Positions 21,384-31,959 of a stretch of 64,000 nucleotides of DNA are shown piece by piece. The stretch is from Blasia pusilla (lineage: Eukaryota; Marchantiophyta; Marchantiopsida; Blasiales): assembly GCA_050084515.1 (NCBI GenBank), contig CM114273.1:11966001-12030000 (forward strand), given 5' to 3'. How positions within the stretch are numbered: the first letter of the stretch is position 1; every line of letters begins with the position of its first letter. The notes under the pieces are model-generated. The model saw nothing but the letters and a program-made list of their open reading frames with translations, made no database searches and had not been told where the DNA came from. The position numbers were made by a program, and so were the translations under genes.

Positions 21384-23130
21384 ATGCATGGGCCATCAAT
21401 CCCTAACCCGATACCACCTCCCACTGCACTCCCCACAACAACTGCTTCGACCTGGTTAAGCCAAATTGATCTGCTTCGCTCTTTCCATCCAGGTCTTCCT
21501 CTTCCTAGACTCTACACTCGCATTCCTATTGCTCTTCGCCCCATCACCCAACAAGCTTTTCTTTTCCCATTAGAAAGGTTAGAACGTGATCCCACAGATA
21601 TCAATGTTTGGTATCTCCTACTCTTCCCACAATGGGTTTTAGTCCTCCCTCCAAGGGGTGGTGTGACGGATCATCATGAAACCTCCACATGTATTCAACG
21701 CTTTATGTATGGGGATTAGGAGAATCTTTTGAATGAGCATGTACTTCGAGCATAGGCCTTAGTTGTGGCCCATCCCACTTAACATGTCAATCATGGGAGG
21801 CCTTCAATACAAAAACGCCTTTGACGAAGTCTACTTTTGGAGTAGGTTGGTGAGTTTTCATGTGCAGCTCGAGCATTGGGTCCTCTATCTTCGACGGTTC
21901 CACGTGCAGAAACAATGGCTCTCTTAGAAGCTCTTCACCCTCCTTTAAGTGGCGATGCTCCACCTTTTTTGGAAGACTATACAACGGATCTTCACTTGGA
22001 GCTTTACTTGGAGGTTTTCACAAGGGCTATTCTTCATACTCCTCGATTATCAGCAGTTGGGATTTTAGGGATGGTTTTTTAGCATCTCTGTAATTGTTTT
22101 ATGCCAATAGATTCAACAAGTGGCTTTGTCTCGATATATAAGATGTGTGCAGATATTATGGCAAGTCGTCTCCCATTCTCTATCTCTAGGCTCTTAGGGA
22201 CTTGTCATTTGTTGGCTATAGATAAGATTCCTTCATGTGTCCACCCTTTGGCTATTGGAGAGGTTTTATACCGCTTGGTTAGTCTATCCCTATGCTTGCA
22301 ATTTCTTCCTCACTTTAATGCCCAGTTATTTCCTTATCAATTTGGAGTGGCAACTCCTGGAGGTTGTGAGGTTGTGGTGCATGGGATTTGCTCCACTCTT
22401 GATATTCATCCAGAATGAGTAGCAATTCAGGTCGATATGGCTAACGCATTCAATTCAATTTCTCGTGCGGCCATCTTCAAGGGGTTACGTAGTGTAGGAG
22501 GACAACTTGCAAGTCTCATTCCATTTGTTTGCTCCTTCTATGCCTATGATACGTCCATTATCTATTCTCATCATACTACTTCTGGGGAATATATTATTCT
22601 ACAATTGGCTTGTGGGACACCTCAAGGTGATCCCATGGGTGGCCCACTCTTTGCCATTGCCCATTTTTGCGCCCTTTGAGCATCAACACAAGCATTTCCA
22701 CCTTATCTTTTCCCTTTTATTGCTCATGACACTCATATTATATGTCCTCCTTCTAAAGTGGTTCCTGCTTATACCCATTTTGTGGAGCAAATCTCTCTCT
22801 CTTAAAGTCAAACCTAGTAAATGTGGAGTATGGTCTCCTTCATGCCTTCTCTCAACATTCATCCCACCTACTCTTGATTTTCCCATCTACATTGAAGGGG
22901 TTACGGTTCTTGGGGTCCCAATTGGCCTCATCGACTATGTCTCAAAGTTCTTGGATGAGGCCCTTTTGAAAGATGTGGCATGGCTTCAATCATTACCACA
23001 TCTAGGGAATCCCCAAGTGGCTTATGGGATTCTCTCCCAATGTTTTCTAAAACTTCCTTCCTACCTTTTTTGCACTTGTCCTCCCACATCAAGGTTCTTA
23101 CATCGGTTGGCCTCTTGTGACGCTTCTATC
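21384..23130 (+). pseudogene. Non-LTR reverse transcriptase (frameshifted)
   Basis: The pre-RT region (VLPPRGG, RFMYGD near 21640-21718) and RT motifs are spread over three frames: PSCVHPLAIGEVLYRL (about 22227-22275), FGVATPGGCEVVVHGI (about 22340-22390), VDMANAFNSISR (first catalytic Asp, about 22431), GTPQGDPMGGPLFA (22614-22655), then IAHDTHI at 22719-22736, where the expected ADD is AHD. The thumb region KCGVWSP..., VLGVPIG and GNPQVAYGILSQCF follows to 23130. Loss of the catalytic Asp and the frameshifts make it inactive. Confidence 0.75.
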
Positions 23131-23559
23131 TAGGCAACTTTTGGTCAACTTCTTGGCCCAAATACATTTGAGGGAGAGGATGGTGTCTTGGCTTCACGAC
23201 AAACTATGTTGCCTATTTCTTTTGGAGGGGTGGAACTTTCCTCTACAATCTCATCTGCTCCCGTAGCCTTTTTGGGGAGTTGGGCGTTGGTACCACGGAT
23301 TATGGCTTCAAGGTTTCTCCAATGAGATACACTTATCTTGATGGATCATGTCGCCCATATAGAGGAGGGGGACTTGTTATTTCAATAACAACTCAGATCT
23401 GCATGAGCTCTTCTTCCTCTTGCTACACAACCAATTCTACCCCCTTTCAATCAATTGATTACAGAAGGGCTTGATCGATTTCAAGAGCATATCTTCGAGA
23501 ATCTGCATCGAATTAATCAACTTTTCTAGCATTCTTTCTGAGCCATCCTCTTACGCTCA

Positions 23560-24325
23560 TTGAGCTTTTTTGCATTCATGTGTAGGTACTGGAGCGGGGG
23601 CATGGCTTATCGCAAATCCTCTTATTCTTCCATTTTGTCTTCTCGAAGTATATTCTCGATAGCTTTGTGGTTAAGCCTTGGACTTCCCCATCCTTCTTTG
23701 TTAGGTGTGCCGAATTGTGTATGCGGGGATCCCATTGATGCCAAGGGTATCCATATTCTCCGATGTGTACATGGTGGAGAATGAACGACCACACATGATG
23801 TCATTAGAGAGGCGGTAGCATCGGTGGCTCGGTAGTGCACGATACACCGTTGGGCAAGAGCAACTCCATGTCCTATCTTCAACCACACAAGCAACCTCTC
23901 GTGGAAGAGTGGATCTTGTTATATCTAAAGGTGGATTCCACACACTACGTGATGTGGTGGTTGCTGATCCAACACGTTTTGACTTGGTGTGTCGAGCCAC
24001 ACATACCAAAGGTTTGGAGGCCGAAGCTACAACAAGAATGAAGGAGTTAAGTTATGATGCGATACATGCGACTGATGGATTTATTCCTTTTGCATTTGAA
24101 GTATTTGGTCATTTACATGTGTCTTTTGATACTTTCCTGAAAACATGTGCTCACCACTCCCTGGAGAATCATCACCTTGCCCCTTCCCGTAGTCCTCTCT
24201 CTATAGTTACTATTTATTTTCGGCAATGCATCTTAGTGGCCTTACAACGTGCACAAGCCTTGGCATTGATACGTCATGCGGAGGTGGTGGGGGGGTCACT
24301 CGCCTCGTCGTCCATTCACGTCTGA
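23560..24325 (+). pseudogene. Non-LTR CCHC motif and restriction-like endonuclease
   Basis: CVCGDPIDAKGIHILRC (about 23718-23768) matches the CCHC motif of RLE-type elements. After a stop and frame change, RVDLVISKGG and DVVVADPT (23903-23970) provide the spaced acidic residues of a PD-(D/E)xK nuclease, followed by a Lys in ATTRMKELSY. The open frame at 23909-24325 covers the C-terminal end (138 residues). The enzyme would nick the target DNA. Assignment is by motif pattern only. Confidence 0.65.
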
Positions 24326-25261
24326 CCAACCACTCATGTTATCACATTTGTTTTAGGCTATCAATCGTGTAGCTCGTTGAGTCGATATTTGATTTGGCTA
24401 GTTGCTATTTTCTTTTTGCATTCCACTATGCATTTTGTGACTCCTCTTTTGAAATGTTATTACCTTTTTTTGTCCTCTTTTGAGATTTACTTCATAATAA
24501 AGTGGATATATTATATAACAACAGAATTTATATTTATGATGGGGATTTGAAAGTTTTTGGCAAAATTTGGACGCGAGATTATGTGTTAAAATGCGAATTT
24601 CCAACTAGGATTCGCAAACTGCTGCACCAGAATGACTTTCTGTCGGTATATGTAAAGTAACTACTACAGCACTGGCATGGCGACGAGACGAATACACCGC
24701 GGCTACGCAACAGATGCGTGGTGGGTCGAGGATTAGTCCCAGGGGCACATAGATTTTCTGAGCTCGTCACTTTTCCCGACACTTAATAGGGTTTGATCAG
24801 AAATTTCCACATACTAGTCGTCTTCTTCACTTTTTTTCTAAAACTGCATTTCCCAGGTCGGATTTTCCCGGAACTTTTGCTGGTGTGATCAAAATTCTTA
24901 ACTCTTACCTGCCAGCATTGCAAAGAATGCCGGTTATAGGCGCCCGTAGATCAGCCCACGACAGCAGGGGGCCTCAATATGAGACGACGCCCTAGAGTAG
25001 ACTGTGATCCGCAGTCGTGGACACCCGTGCTCCCAAGGTACGACCATCCGAGAGACCCCCGGGCCAAGCCCCCGGTAAGGTTGTCGATGTGTTTTACTGT
25101 CAGCCGTTCGTGAGAAAGTGCCGGTGAAATCGTACCGATGAATGGCGTCGGGGCGTACCGGCAATCATTTTCTCCTACGTTTATTTACCGGCTACTTCCA
25201 GTTCCTCGTAGATTACTGGGACCCAACGATTGGAAAATGGCCGTGGAGTTTCCTTCGTGCT

Positions 25262-25307
25262 CTTTCTTACTGACTTCCACTCCACTTTCTTACTGACTTC
25301 CACTCCA
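25262..25307. repeat. Perfect tandem duplication of 23 bp
   Basis: CTTTCTTACTGACTTCCACTCCA minus its last three bases fits within one unit of each copy; the units at 25262-25284 and 25285-25307 are identical, implying a recent duplication. Confidence 0.9.
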
Positions 25308-25365
25308 CTTTCCACTTTTTCATTAGCGAATTCGCACATAGGACCGCACAGTGACCAACAAAGAT

Positions 25366-25644
25366 TCACCACGTGGCTATTACGTACCTGGCATCATTAA
25401 ATATCCGGCCCAATTTGGAATCATTCGGAGCGACGACCTTTTGATGATTGTTTCTTAGGAAACCATATACTGAAAAAGAAGAAAAGATGCACTGCGATAA
25501 AAACGAGTGATGGAAACCATATACTCGGAGAGTTGGAGTGAAGCCACGTTTATGAACGGGAAGATTGTCGCCGATGTCGACGGTGTGATAGCCGCCGTCG
25601 CTGGTTGAGAACGGTAGCTCGGGAACCTGCTCCGTTGGGTTCAT
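25366..25644 (-). CDS. Hypothetical ORF or first exon, 92 residues
   Basis: This minus-strand frame starts MNPTEQVPELPFSTSDGG. I do not recognise it. A possible donor site (GTATATGG) lies after about residue 40, so the first 40 residues could be a short first exon. No downstream exon could be assigned. It might equally be chance. Confidence 0.2.
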   Translation of the reverse strand: MNPTEQVPELPFSTSDGGYHTVDIGDNLPVHKRGFTPTLRVYGFHHSFLSQCIFSSFSVYGFLRNNHQKVVAPNDSKLGRIFNDARYVIATW

Positions 25645-25978
25645 CGTATCCTCGAAAAAAAATCCTGGATGATCCCATAGGCAGTGATTGGGGAACCATA
25701 GGGAGTTTAAAGAAAAACAAAGAGTCCACTAGCTAAAGCCCCACAACCTGTACGGAAAAAGAAAAGGGGGCATCCCTTAGGAAAAAAAAATGGGATACCT
25801 CCTAACTAAACAGCAGCAATAATATCAGCAATGATAAAACATGATCACTACTAAGCGGGGCTCCAGTGCCGACATCTCCCATGTCCTAAGCCTACGGCAA
25901 AAACTCATGAGTTTGGGTACGCTCCAAAGTTAATTTAGATTCGTTCCCTACAATAGAGAATCGTAGTGACGGAAGGTA

Positions 25979-26106
25979 GCGTGCGCATATACATCGCTTC
26001 ATAACGTACATCGTCGTCATTTAATACACAAAAAAACACACAAGATATCATATTAATTCATGGCATCAAAATCATCGAGAGGATCGATTACCAAAATATC
26101 TCCAAT
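25979..26106 (-). repeat. Diverged 128-bp terminal repeat, outermost copy (copy 4)
   Basis: It matches the 26302-26429 repeat with many substitutions (GTGCGCATATACATCGCTTCAT; ends TCCAAT) and is followed by a partial core (26107-26298). Read on the minus strand the tail of copy 4 is core - repeat - partial core - repeat, a tandem of terminal units. Confidence 0.7.
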
Positions 26107-26298
26107 AAATCAAGATCTCTCAACAAGTATCTCTCACAATGTGCACACAACTACATCTCTTTCTCATCCTAAACCAAACCGACTCTCCTAATGAAAGGCT
26201 TGGGATACTCACAAGGTAAGGAGTACCATAGCTCTACCATCTAATGCCAAGAGGTTCAACAAAAAGAGATTGAGCTCCAAAGCTCTCTCTACTTTGAT
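26107..26298 (-). repeat. Partial terminal core, second unit (copy 4)
   Basis: It matches part of the core (CCAAACCGACTCTCCTAATG, GCTTGGGATACTCACAAGG, GCCAAGAGGTTCAACAAA) but stops after the CTCTCTCTACTTTGATATA stretch, directly against the 128-bp repeat at 26302. Its other half is missing. Confidence 0.7.
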
Positions 26299-26301
26299 AT
26301 A

Positions 26302-26429
26302 TGTCGTGCGTATACACATCGCTACATAACATACATTGCTGTCACCAAACACACCCGGAAACACGCACAATCCCATGCTAACTCATCGCATCCAAACAAC
26401 GAGACAAGAAGTACTAAAATATCTCCAAT
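26302..26429 (-). repeat. 128-bp terminal repeat (copy 4)
   Basis: Starting TGTCGTGCGTATACACATCG and ending TCCAAT, it is the same length (128) as the repeats of copies 2 and 7 and continues directly into the core at 26430. Confidence 0.85.
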
Positions 26430-26833
26430 AAAGTAAGATCCAATCTCTCTCTACACCATCTCACACCATAACTCTCAAAGGTATGCACTCTCTCTCATGT
26501 CAAACCAAACCCACTCTCCTAATGAGAGGCTTGGGTTACACTCACAAGGCAAGGGACCATAGCTCCGCCGCCTTATGACAAGAGGTTCAACAAAGAGAGA
26601 ATGAGCTCTCAAGCTCTCTCTCCTTGAGGTATATCCCTCCCCTCTCCCAAGCTCTCTCCATGGTAACCTATTCTCCCAAGTCACCTCCTTGGCTCTTGAC
26701 CTGATGTAGGAGGTCAAGGGCCACTTACCAAAAATAGAAAATTGATCATATACTCAAAATGGTACTTACTTAAAATAGTAAATTCTTCAATATGGCTCCA
26801 AATGAGCTGAAACGAAGGGGAAACCTGCTCTCT
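26430..26833 (-). repeat. 3' terminal core of copy 4, truncated at the RT fusion
   Basis: It matches the core of copy 7 from AAAGTAAGATCCAATCTC to ACCTGCTCTCT. The remaining ~100 bases up to the expected TGTCAC end are missing. Instead a snap-back palindrome (26812-26849) joins it to RT sequence. Confidence 0.8.
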
Positions 26834-26849
26834 CAGGTTTCCCCTTCGT

Positions 26850-27743
26850 GAAATAGCCTCTACCTTTGTCTGTTGAAGACCAAGGCCCCCTGGGTATATC
26901 GTATGGCCCAAGTACTCAATCTGGTTGTAGAAGAACTTGCACTTTCCTGGATGTAGCTTCAGCCTATAAAATTGTAATTGTCGAAATACCTCCTCTAGAT
27001 GTCGCTCATGCTCCTCAACCGTGGCGTTAAAGACTACGATGTCCTCAATATAACACCTAGCAAAATCCAAACTAGCCAAGATCCCATCCATGACCCTCTG
27101 AAACTCAGCCGGGGCATTCTTTAACCCAAATGGTAAGAACCGCCACTGGTACAAACAATCCTTCTCGTGAGGATCGATGCCCCAAAATTCCGTCTTCTAC
27201 CTATCCTCCAATCTGATAGGCAACTAATGGTATCCGGCTTGCAAATCCAATGAACTGAAGACCTTTGCGTGACCAATCGTATCAAAGATCTCCTCAAGGG
27301 TGGGCATGGCAGATTATGTGGGGATTATCGACCTATCAATCGGCAGAAAAAGTCCGATTGATAGGTCGATAATCCCCACATATCTGCCTATCTGTCCAGA
27401 TGCCATGCACATCCTTCTTGGCGGGCATGACAGTGGCAGATGCATACTCCCCATGCGACATCTCCACTTGTCCTGCTCCAACCAAGTACTCGCTCCTACT
27501 CTGAATCAGAGCCCTCTCCATATCACTCTACCTGTAGGGTCGTTGGAAGATCGGCGTATCACTTGAAAACTCAATGCGGATCCCCGGTCCCTTCATCGTA
27601 CCCAAATCCTCCATGCTAAATGCAAAGCAGCTCCTATAACTCCTTAGGAACTGATGTATCCGGCGCCGCTCTCCTCCTGTCAACTTAGGGCCCATATCTG
27701 GCTCCCAAGTCTCCATCGTGACTACGGTAGGACTCTCCGGCAC
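26850..27743 (-). pseudogene. Reverse transcriptase, N-terminal two thirds (copy 4)
   Basis: From 27743 downward the frame gives ETWEPDMGPKLTGGERRRI, FAFSMEDLGTMKGPG, then after frame changes WRFLPFGLKNAPAEFQRVMD, CYIEDIVVFNA (YIDD changed to YIED), LGHTIYPGGL and QQTKVEAIS, where it stops at the fusion with the terminal core. A 28-bp snap-back palindrome at 27316-27381 interrupts the DYRPIN region. With the catalytic Asp changed and half of Pol missing, it is dead. Confidence 0.8.
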
Positions 27744-27929
27744 GGGTATCGGTGGTTGCTATGGTGCAACCCCGTGTCGAACAACAACACTCAGCCGCTC
27801 TCTTGCAGCCAACTGCAAACTCTGATCTCCTCCACATGCAGTACCCGGAACCACGCTCGATGCTGTGGTTATCATCTCCTACCGTACCTGCAAAACATCC
27901 CAAGAAGTCCAAGGGTGTCTCTCCTGATC

Positions 27930-29060
27930 TCCCCTGGTGTGTAGATCTCCTCGCGTCTTGCCCCCAGCCACTACCTCCACCATCTCGGAAGGCATGGGGC
28001 TCACCAACGCAACCGTTGTGATCTATCGCGATCTCATAAGACGCTTCTTAGCCACTCCCAAGCTGAGGATCCATGTCAAACAGTTCAGGTCCATCGCCTG
28101 ACCCAAGACATGGCGTCATGATGCCTCTGACACTGACGGTACTGCCGTCACTCCTGTGGGAAATCCCATCGCTCGCTCTCTCTCGTCGGCGTTGGGCTCC
28201 ATCAACCGATGAACCTGGTCATCCCAAACCAAGCCAGGACTGGCCTTCTTGTATGCATAGGAAGCGGGAAAACTCACAAACGTGGGCAAGGTTGCCCGCG
28301 GCCTGCCTATCTTGTTGACCACAGGCAACGGTGGTCGATCATTGTGCCTCACTACCTGTGATCGACGACCTAGATCCAGAATGGAATCCACTAACAAATG
28401 GGAAGGGCGCTCCACTCTCGCATACGCCCTCCGTAACACCCCATGGGGCACCAAGTTGGTCCACCATAGACGCGGGCGATGGGCTCTAGAACCTACACTC
28501 GCCGCATCCAAGAACACTGCAGGGCCGATCCAGGCACGCACCTTATGAGCACTCATCACCATCCGTGACCTGGAGTCTCCTAAGATCAGCTATTCTCCAG
28601 AATGTAGGATGGAGAACAAGATTGGTGCTCTTGCAATTGCCGTAAGACCCTCAACATCTCCCAAAACAACCTGGACCGAGTCTCATCCAACCCGCTGCCT
28701 CGTCCAACACTCGATTGACCCTGACATGGCCAACCAAGAATGACCAAATCAATGGTCCCTACCCGCTTTAAGTCCTGAGCCCCCAACAACAAAATATCCC
28801 TCGGCAGGGAACTCCGGTACCTTGTATCGCGGACGCAAATAATAAGTCGGGAAAACGTAGGCATAACTACGCCACATGTCATAGTGAGACGCACCTCGCA
28901 ACATCATCACTCTCCACATACAGGTACTGCTGTACTCGCACTCTTGCTTGCAAAATAGCAGCTAACCCGGTGCTAATGCTTCCAAAGAGATCATACACTC
29001 AAATACCCTCCTGCGGGGTACACCACACAATGGGTGTGGTATCCAAGGGTGTCATCGTAG
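27930..29060 (-). pseudogene. DNMT3-like methyltransferase (copy 4)
   Basis: Motif I is damaged (VYDLFGSIS, near 28990). From 28800 the frame keeps IDLVILGWPCQGQS (motif IV with catalytic Cys), RSRLFWEMLRVLRQL, ILEN (motif VI, followed by a stop), then in a second frame GPAVFLDAASVGSRAHRPRLWWTNL (motif VIII region) and, near the end, ERERAMGFPTGVTAVPSVSEASRRHVLG, which matches the DNMT3 C-terminal FGFP...R..LLG segment. Best evidence that the family's enzyme is DNMT3/DRM-like rather than DNMT1-like. Two stops or frameshifts are visible. Confidence 0.85.
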
Positions 29061-29349
29061 CACTCCTTGCTACCTCAGGTTCCTCAGACCCGTCATGCTC
29101 TGGTGCAAACGCCTCGCTCCACGCGATCTGCATGTGCTCATCTGCCAATCGTCGAAGCTCCATAGTTGAGCCCCACAATGGCACCTCTCCTCCACGGAAT
29201 GATGCGGCTACCATAACACTCCCTTCCATAGAAATGTCAGGAATGAGAGTATCCTCTGCATGGACATATCCCTCAACCAAATCACTAGGCCAAGTGATGG
29301 CACTGCTAAATGCTGCTAAGGTCGCCACCTCTCCTGGCCGTTGCTCGAT

Positions 29350-30100
29350 CACTGCACCTGTGAATCGAACGGGTAATGAGCTAAGGCGCCCATCACCTGA
29401 CTACCATCCTGGTCTCTAGGACGCTGACTCCTCCCAGTAATCCAAGGAAAACCCATCGGGTATAACACTGTTCCACCAACCAAGACGTCGTAGGACTCTG
29501 CATCAGTCACTATCGCCTTGGTTCGCACCACGGACTCATCTGTAGGATGTCCCGGGCGAATCCTCACCACGACCTTCTATCAAGTGATATACTGTGTGGT
29601 ACTGGCTCCACCCAAGGATGTTTGTATCCAGAATGGACAACGCTCCATATCGGCTCTCGTCAAGCCCAATCCTCTGAATGATGCTTTCCCCAACATCAGG
29701 GGTTGCGCTCTTGAATCCAACAAGACGCACTACGGACTAAAAGCTCTATCTCCAGGACTCACCAACTGGAAGACCTCTCCTCGGTTATCTAGCAACACAA
29801 CACCAAGAGAAGCCATGGCACGCTCTATCGCGGGTCTAGCGGGCATCTCCGCCATCCTAGCAGTCGCAACTTGCCATGAATCTGACGTGGACGGCCCGAG
29901 CATCCGCTCCAAGGCAGGTCCATCACCTCCTCTGCAATCACCTTTGAACGTGATGCAGGAACTCCAACTCCACGCTCACATAGCGTAGCGGCCAGCCAAA
30001 AAGCCTCGGCGGGCGTACCCCCCAACGTCATAACATCGGAAGCAAAAAATAAAGGAGCGCGGTACACAATGGTGGTCGCCCCCAACAACGTGCTCGACAT
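29350..30100 (-). pseudogene. Retropepsin region (copy 4)
   Basis: Frames at 30100-29825, 29912-29730 and 29570-29349 together match the protease region of copy 7: ARPAIERAMASLGVVLLDNRGEVFQLVSPGD, the active-site area (about 29730-29710) and YDVLVGGTVLYPMGF. The Asp of the active-site triplet is not preserved clearly in the open frame. Two frame changes are present. Confidence 0.65.
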
Positions 30101-30109
30101 ATGTCCCTC

Positions 30110-31950
30110 CTAAGCATCAACAATAGGAGTTGTCGCACTTGCTTCTCCCATCGCCCTCCGTGCCTGCACACCAACAACATCATCAACTCTCAAGGAACTC
30201 TGATCAGGATCCATCGATGGGGTCCTCATCGCCTCGAATAACGTGAAAGACTGAAGAAGCCTAGTCTGTTTCATGGCTTCCGCTCGTTGTGGATCCAACT
30301 CTGCGATTGCTCCACGCGTCAGAACTCCGGCTGCCTCCATCTGGGCAACCCTGCACATCCAACCAGGATCCTCCATATCTCTGGCTGGTACATATGATGT
30401 CGATGCCACGGATCCGGCATAGGGTAATCTCAATGCCATAGCGGCAATCTTCTCCTGTAGCTAATATATCTGAGCAGCCATCCTAGCCTCACGCCCGATA
30501 TCTCCCTCAACGAGTCTAGGTTGTAGGACTCTACCTCCTCCATGGGCAACTCCACCACCGTGTCGGGAAACTCGAGCTCCTCCTCCCCCAACGGGACCAA
30601 CTGGTGCACGATCTCTAAGCCCACCCGGACCGGCTACACGCTCTGGTGCCCTCTCTGGCCCTCGGTCCGGACGTAACTCAGGATGTGAACTGAAACACCT
30701 GGCGCGTGTATGACCATACCGCTGAAAATAGTCACACTGATAATTTCCTGGTGCAGCACAATCTCCTCCTCCATGCTGAGGCACACCTCCATGACCCTAA
30801 CGAGTGCAATCGCGCTGATGATGGGCTCCACCACATGACCAACAACTAATAGTTTGCGGGTGCTGCTGAGCCGCATATGAAGTCGCAAGTCTTTGTGGCA
30901 CGGCCTCCCGGTATCCTCCCTGAGCTCGTGGTGCCACAGTGGACCTATCTCGGAGTCCATGTTGCTAAACAGATGGGGCAGACAATCGCGACTACTCTCG
31001 CCCAGAACCCATGGTGGCTATGATCTCCTCCGCCATGTTGCGCTCAATGTTCTTGGCGGTCCTAAAAACATCTCTCAATATAGGGGAGGTATTCATAAGA
31101 AGCACCCCGTCCCGCAACCGTGTCTGCAGGGTCCGGTCCAACATCGCCTACCTGACTAGATAGCCTAAGCCTTTGTCACCCCCTGAGTGACGTTGATCAA
31201 CCAGCGCAAGCGAGTGTAAGCCTCACGCAAACTCTCACCCGAGCGCCTTTGGAAGTCGTGGATGCTCTGCAACTTCTCCGTCCGTACCCCCTGGTAGCTC
31301 GCCCTCAATTCAGCAAAGAACTCAACCACACGGTTGAACGTGGGACGAACCCGACTAGACGGTGCAATTGCTCACGTGCGAGTGACCCCTCCCAAAACAT
31401 CACTAGTGGAAGAGGAAGTAGCCTCTCTTGACTCCTCCTCCTCATCTGGGAACGGTTCCGTCCATGACACATAATATGGGTCATAGTAGAGCCTCCACAC
31501 CTCGATCTCACGTGCATATCTTTGAGAGAACTCATGGTAATCGTCCATGGGCGCCCCCTCTAAATGCTGGAACAAACCATTCCATGTTGTAAACGGGTTG
31601 AACTCTCTAGAGTTCCTCGCCCGTTGGGAGTCACACCAACTCCTAAACTCTACTATGAAATTATGCAACTCAATCGTACCTACTACACCTGAAAACTCAC
31701 GCGGTCCTCTACCCCGGTCGTCCATCTCGTACGCCCAACTGGTAGGACCACTTACAATGTGTGGTGATATGCTCACAAACTCCTCTACACTCTCCCCCTC
31801 GTCTGATGTTGACATAGAAGGAGGTCAAGGTGGTCCCTCACGTGGAGACCCTCAGAACCTCGTGCCACTCCGCGTAAAACCTCTAGAGGTACTCTCGGGT
31901 TCACCACCTCGCCTCTCAAAGTCTCGAACGGACGTCGTGATGACCCTCGT
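30110..31950 (-). pseudogene. Gag with zinc-knuckle remnants (copy 4)
   Basis: The capsid part (31815-31372) reads RGPREFSGVVGTIELHNF, MDDYHEFSQRYAREIEVW and FPDEEEESREATSS. After a gap the zinc-knuckle part follows (30960-30430) with CDYFQRYGHTRARC (second Cys changed to Phe). A further linker frame (30439-30110) leads to protease. The start codon region reads ACG where copy 5 has ATG. It would form the particle but is broken by several frame changes. Confidence 0.75.
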
Positions 31951-31959
31951 GCCCCTCTC

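Larger units (their letters stand above)
20838..24325 (+). mobile_element. R2-like non-LTR retrotransposon with restriction-like endonuclease, decayed
   Basis: One orientation carries, in order, a proline-rich N-terminus with a C2H2-type finger, an RT of the non-LTR type, a CCHC motif and a PD-(D/E)xK-like endonuclease. This order (finger - RT - CCHC - endonuclease) is that of R2/RLE-type elements, which nick a target and prime reverse transcription there. Several frameshifts and stops occur and the RT active site is mutated. No target-site duplication or poly(A) tail was identified, so the ends are approximate. Confidence 0.75.
24330..25975. other. Unassigned low-copy DNA between two transposon blocks
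   Basis: The sequence shares nothing obvious with the repeats on either side. It holds a 23-bp tandem duplication (25262-25307) and one open frame on the minus strand (25644-25366). 25700-25980 has A-runs and no recognised content. Confidence 0.4.

Noticed and set aside
22683-22886. Minus-strand ORFs inside the non-LTR element
   Set aside because: They overlap recognised RT sequence on the plus strand and have no motifs.
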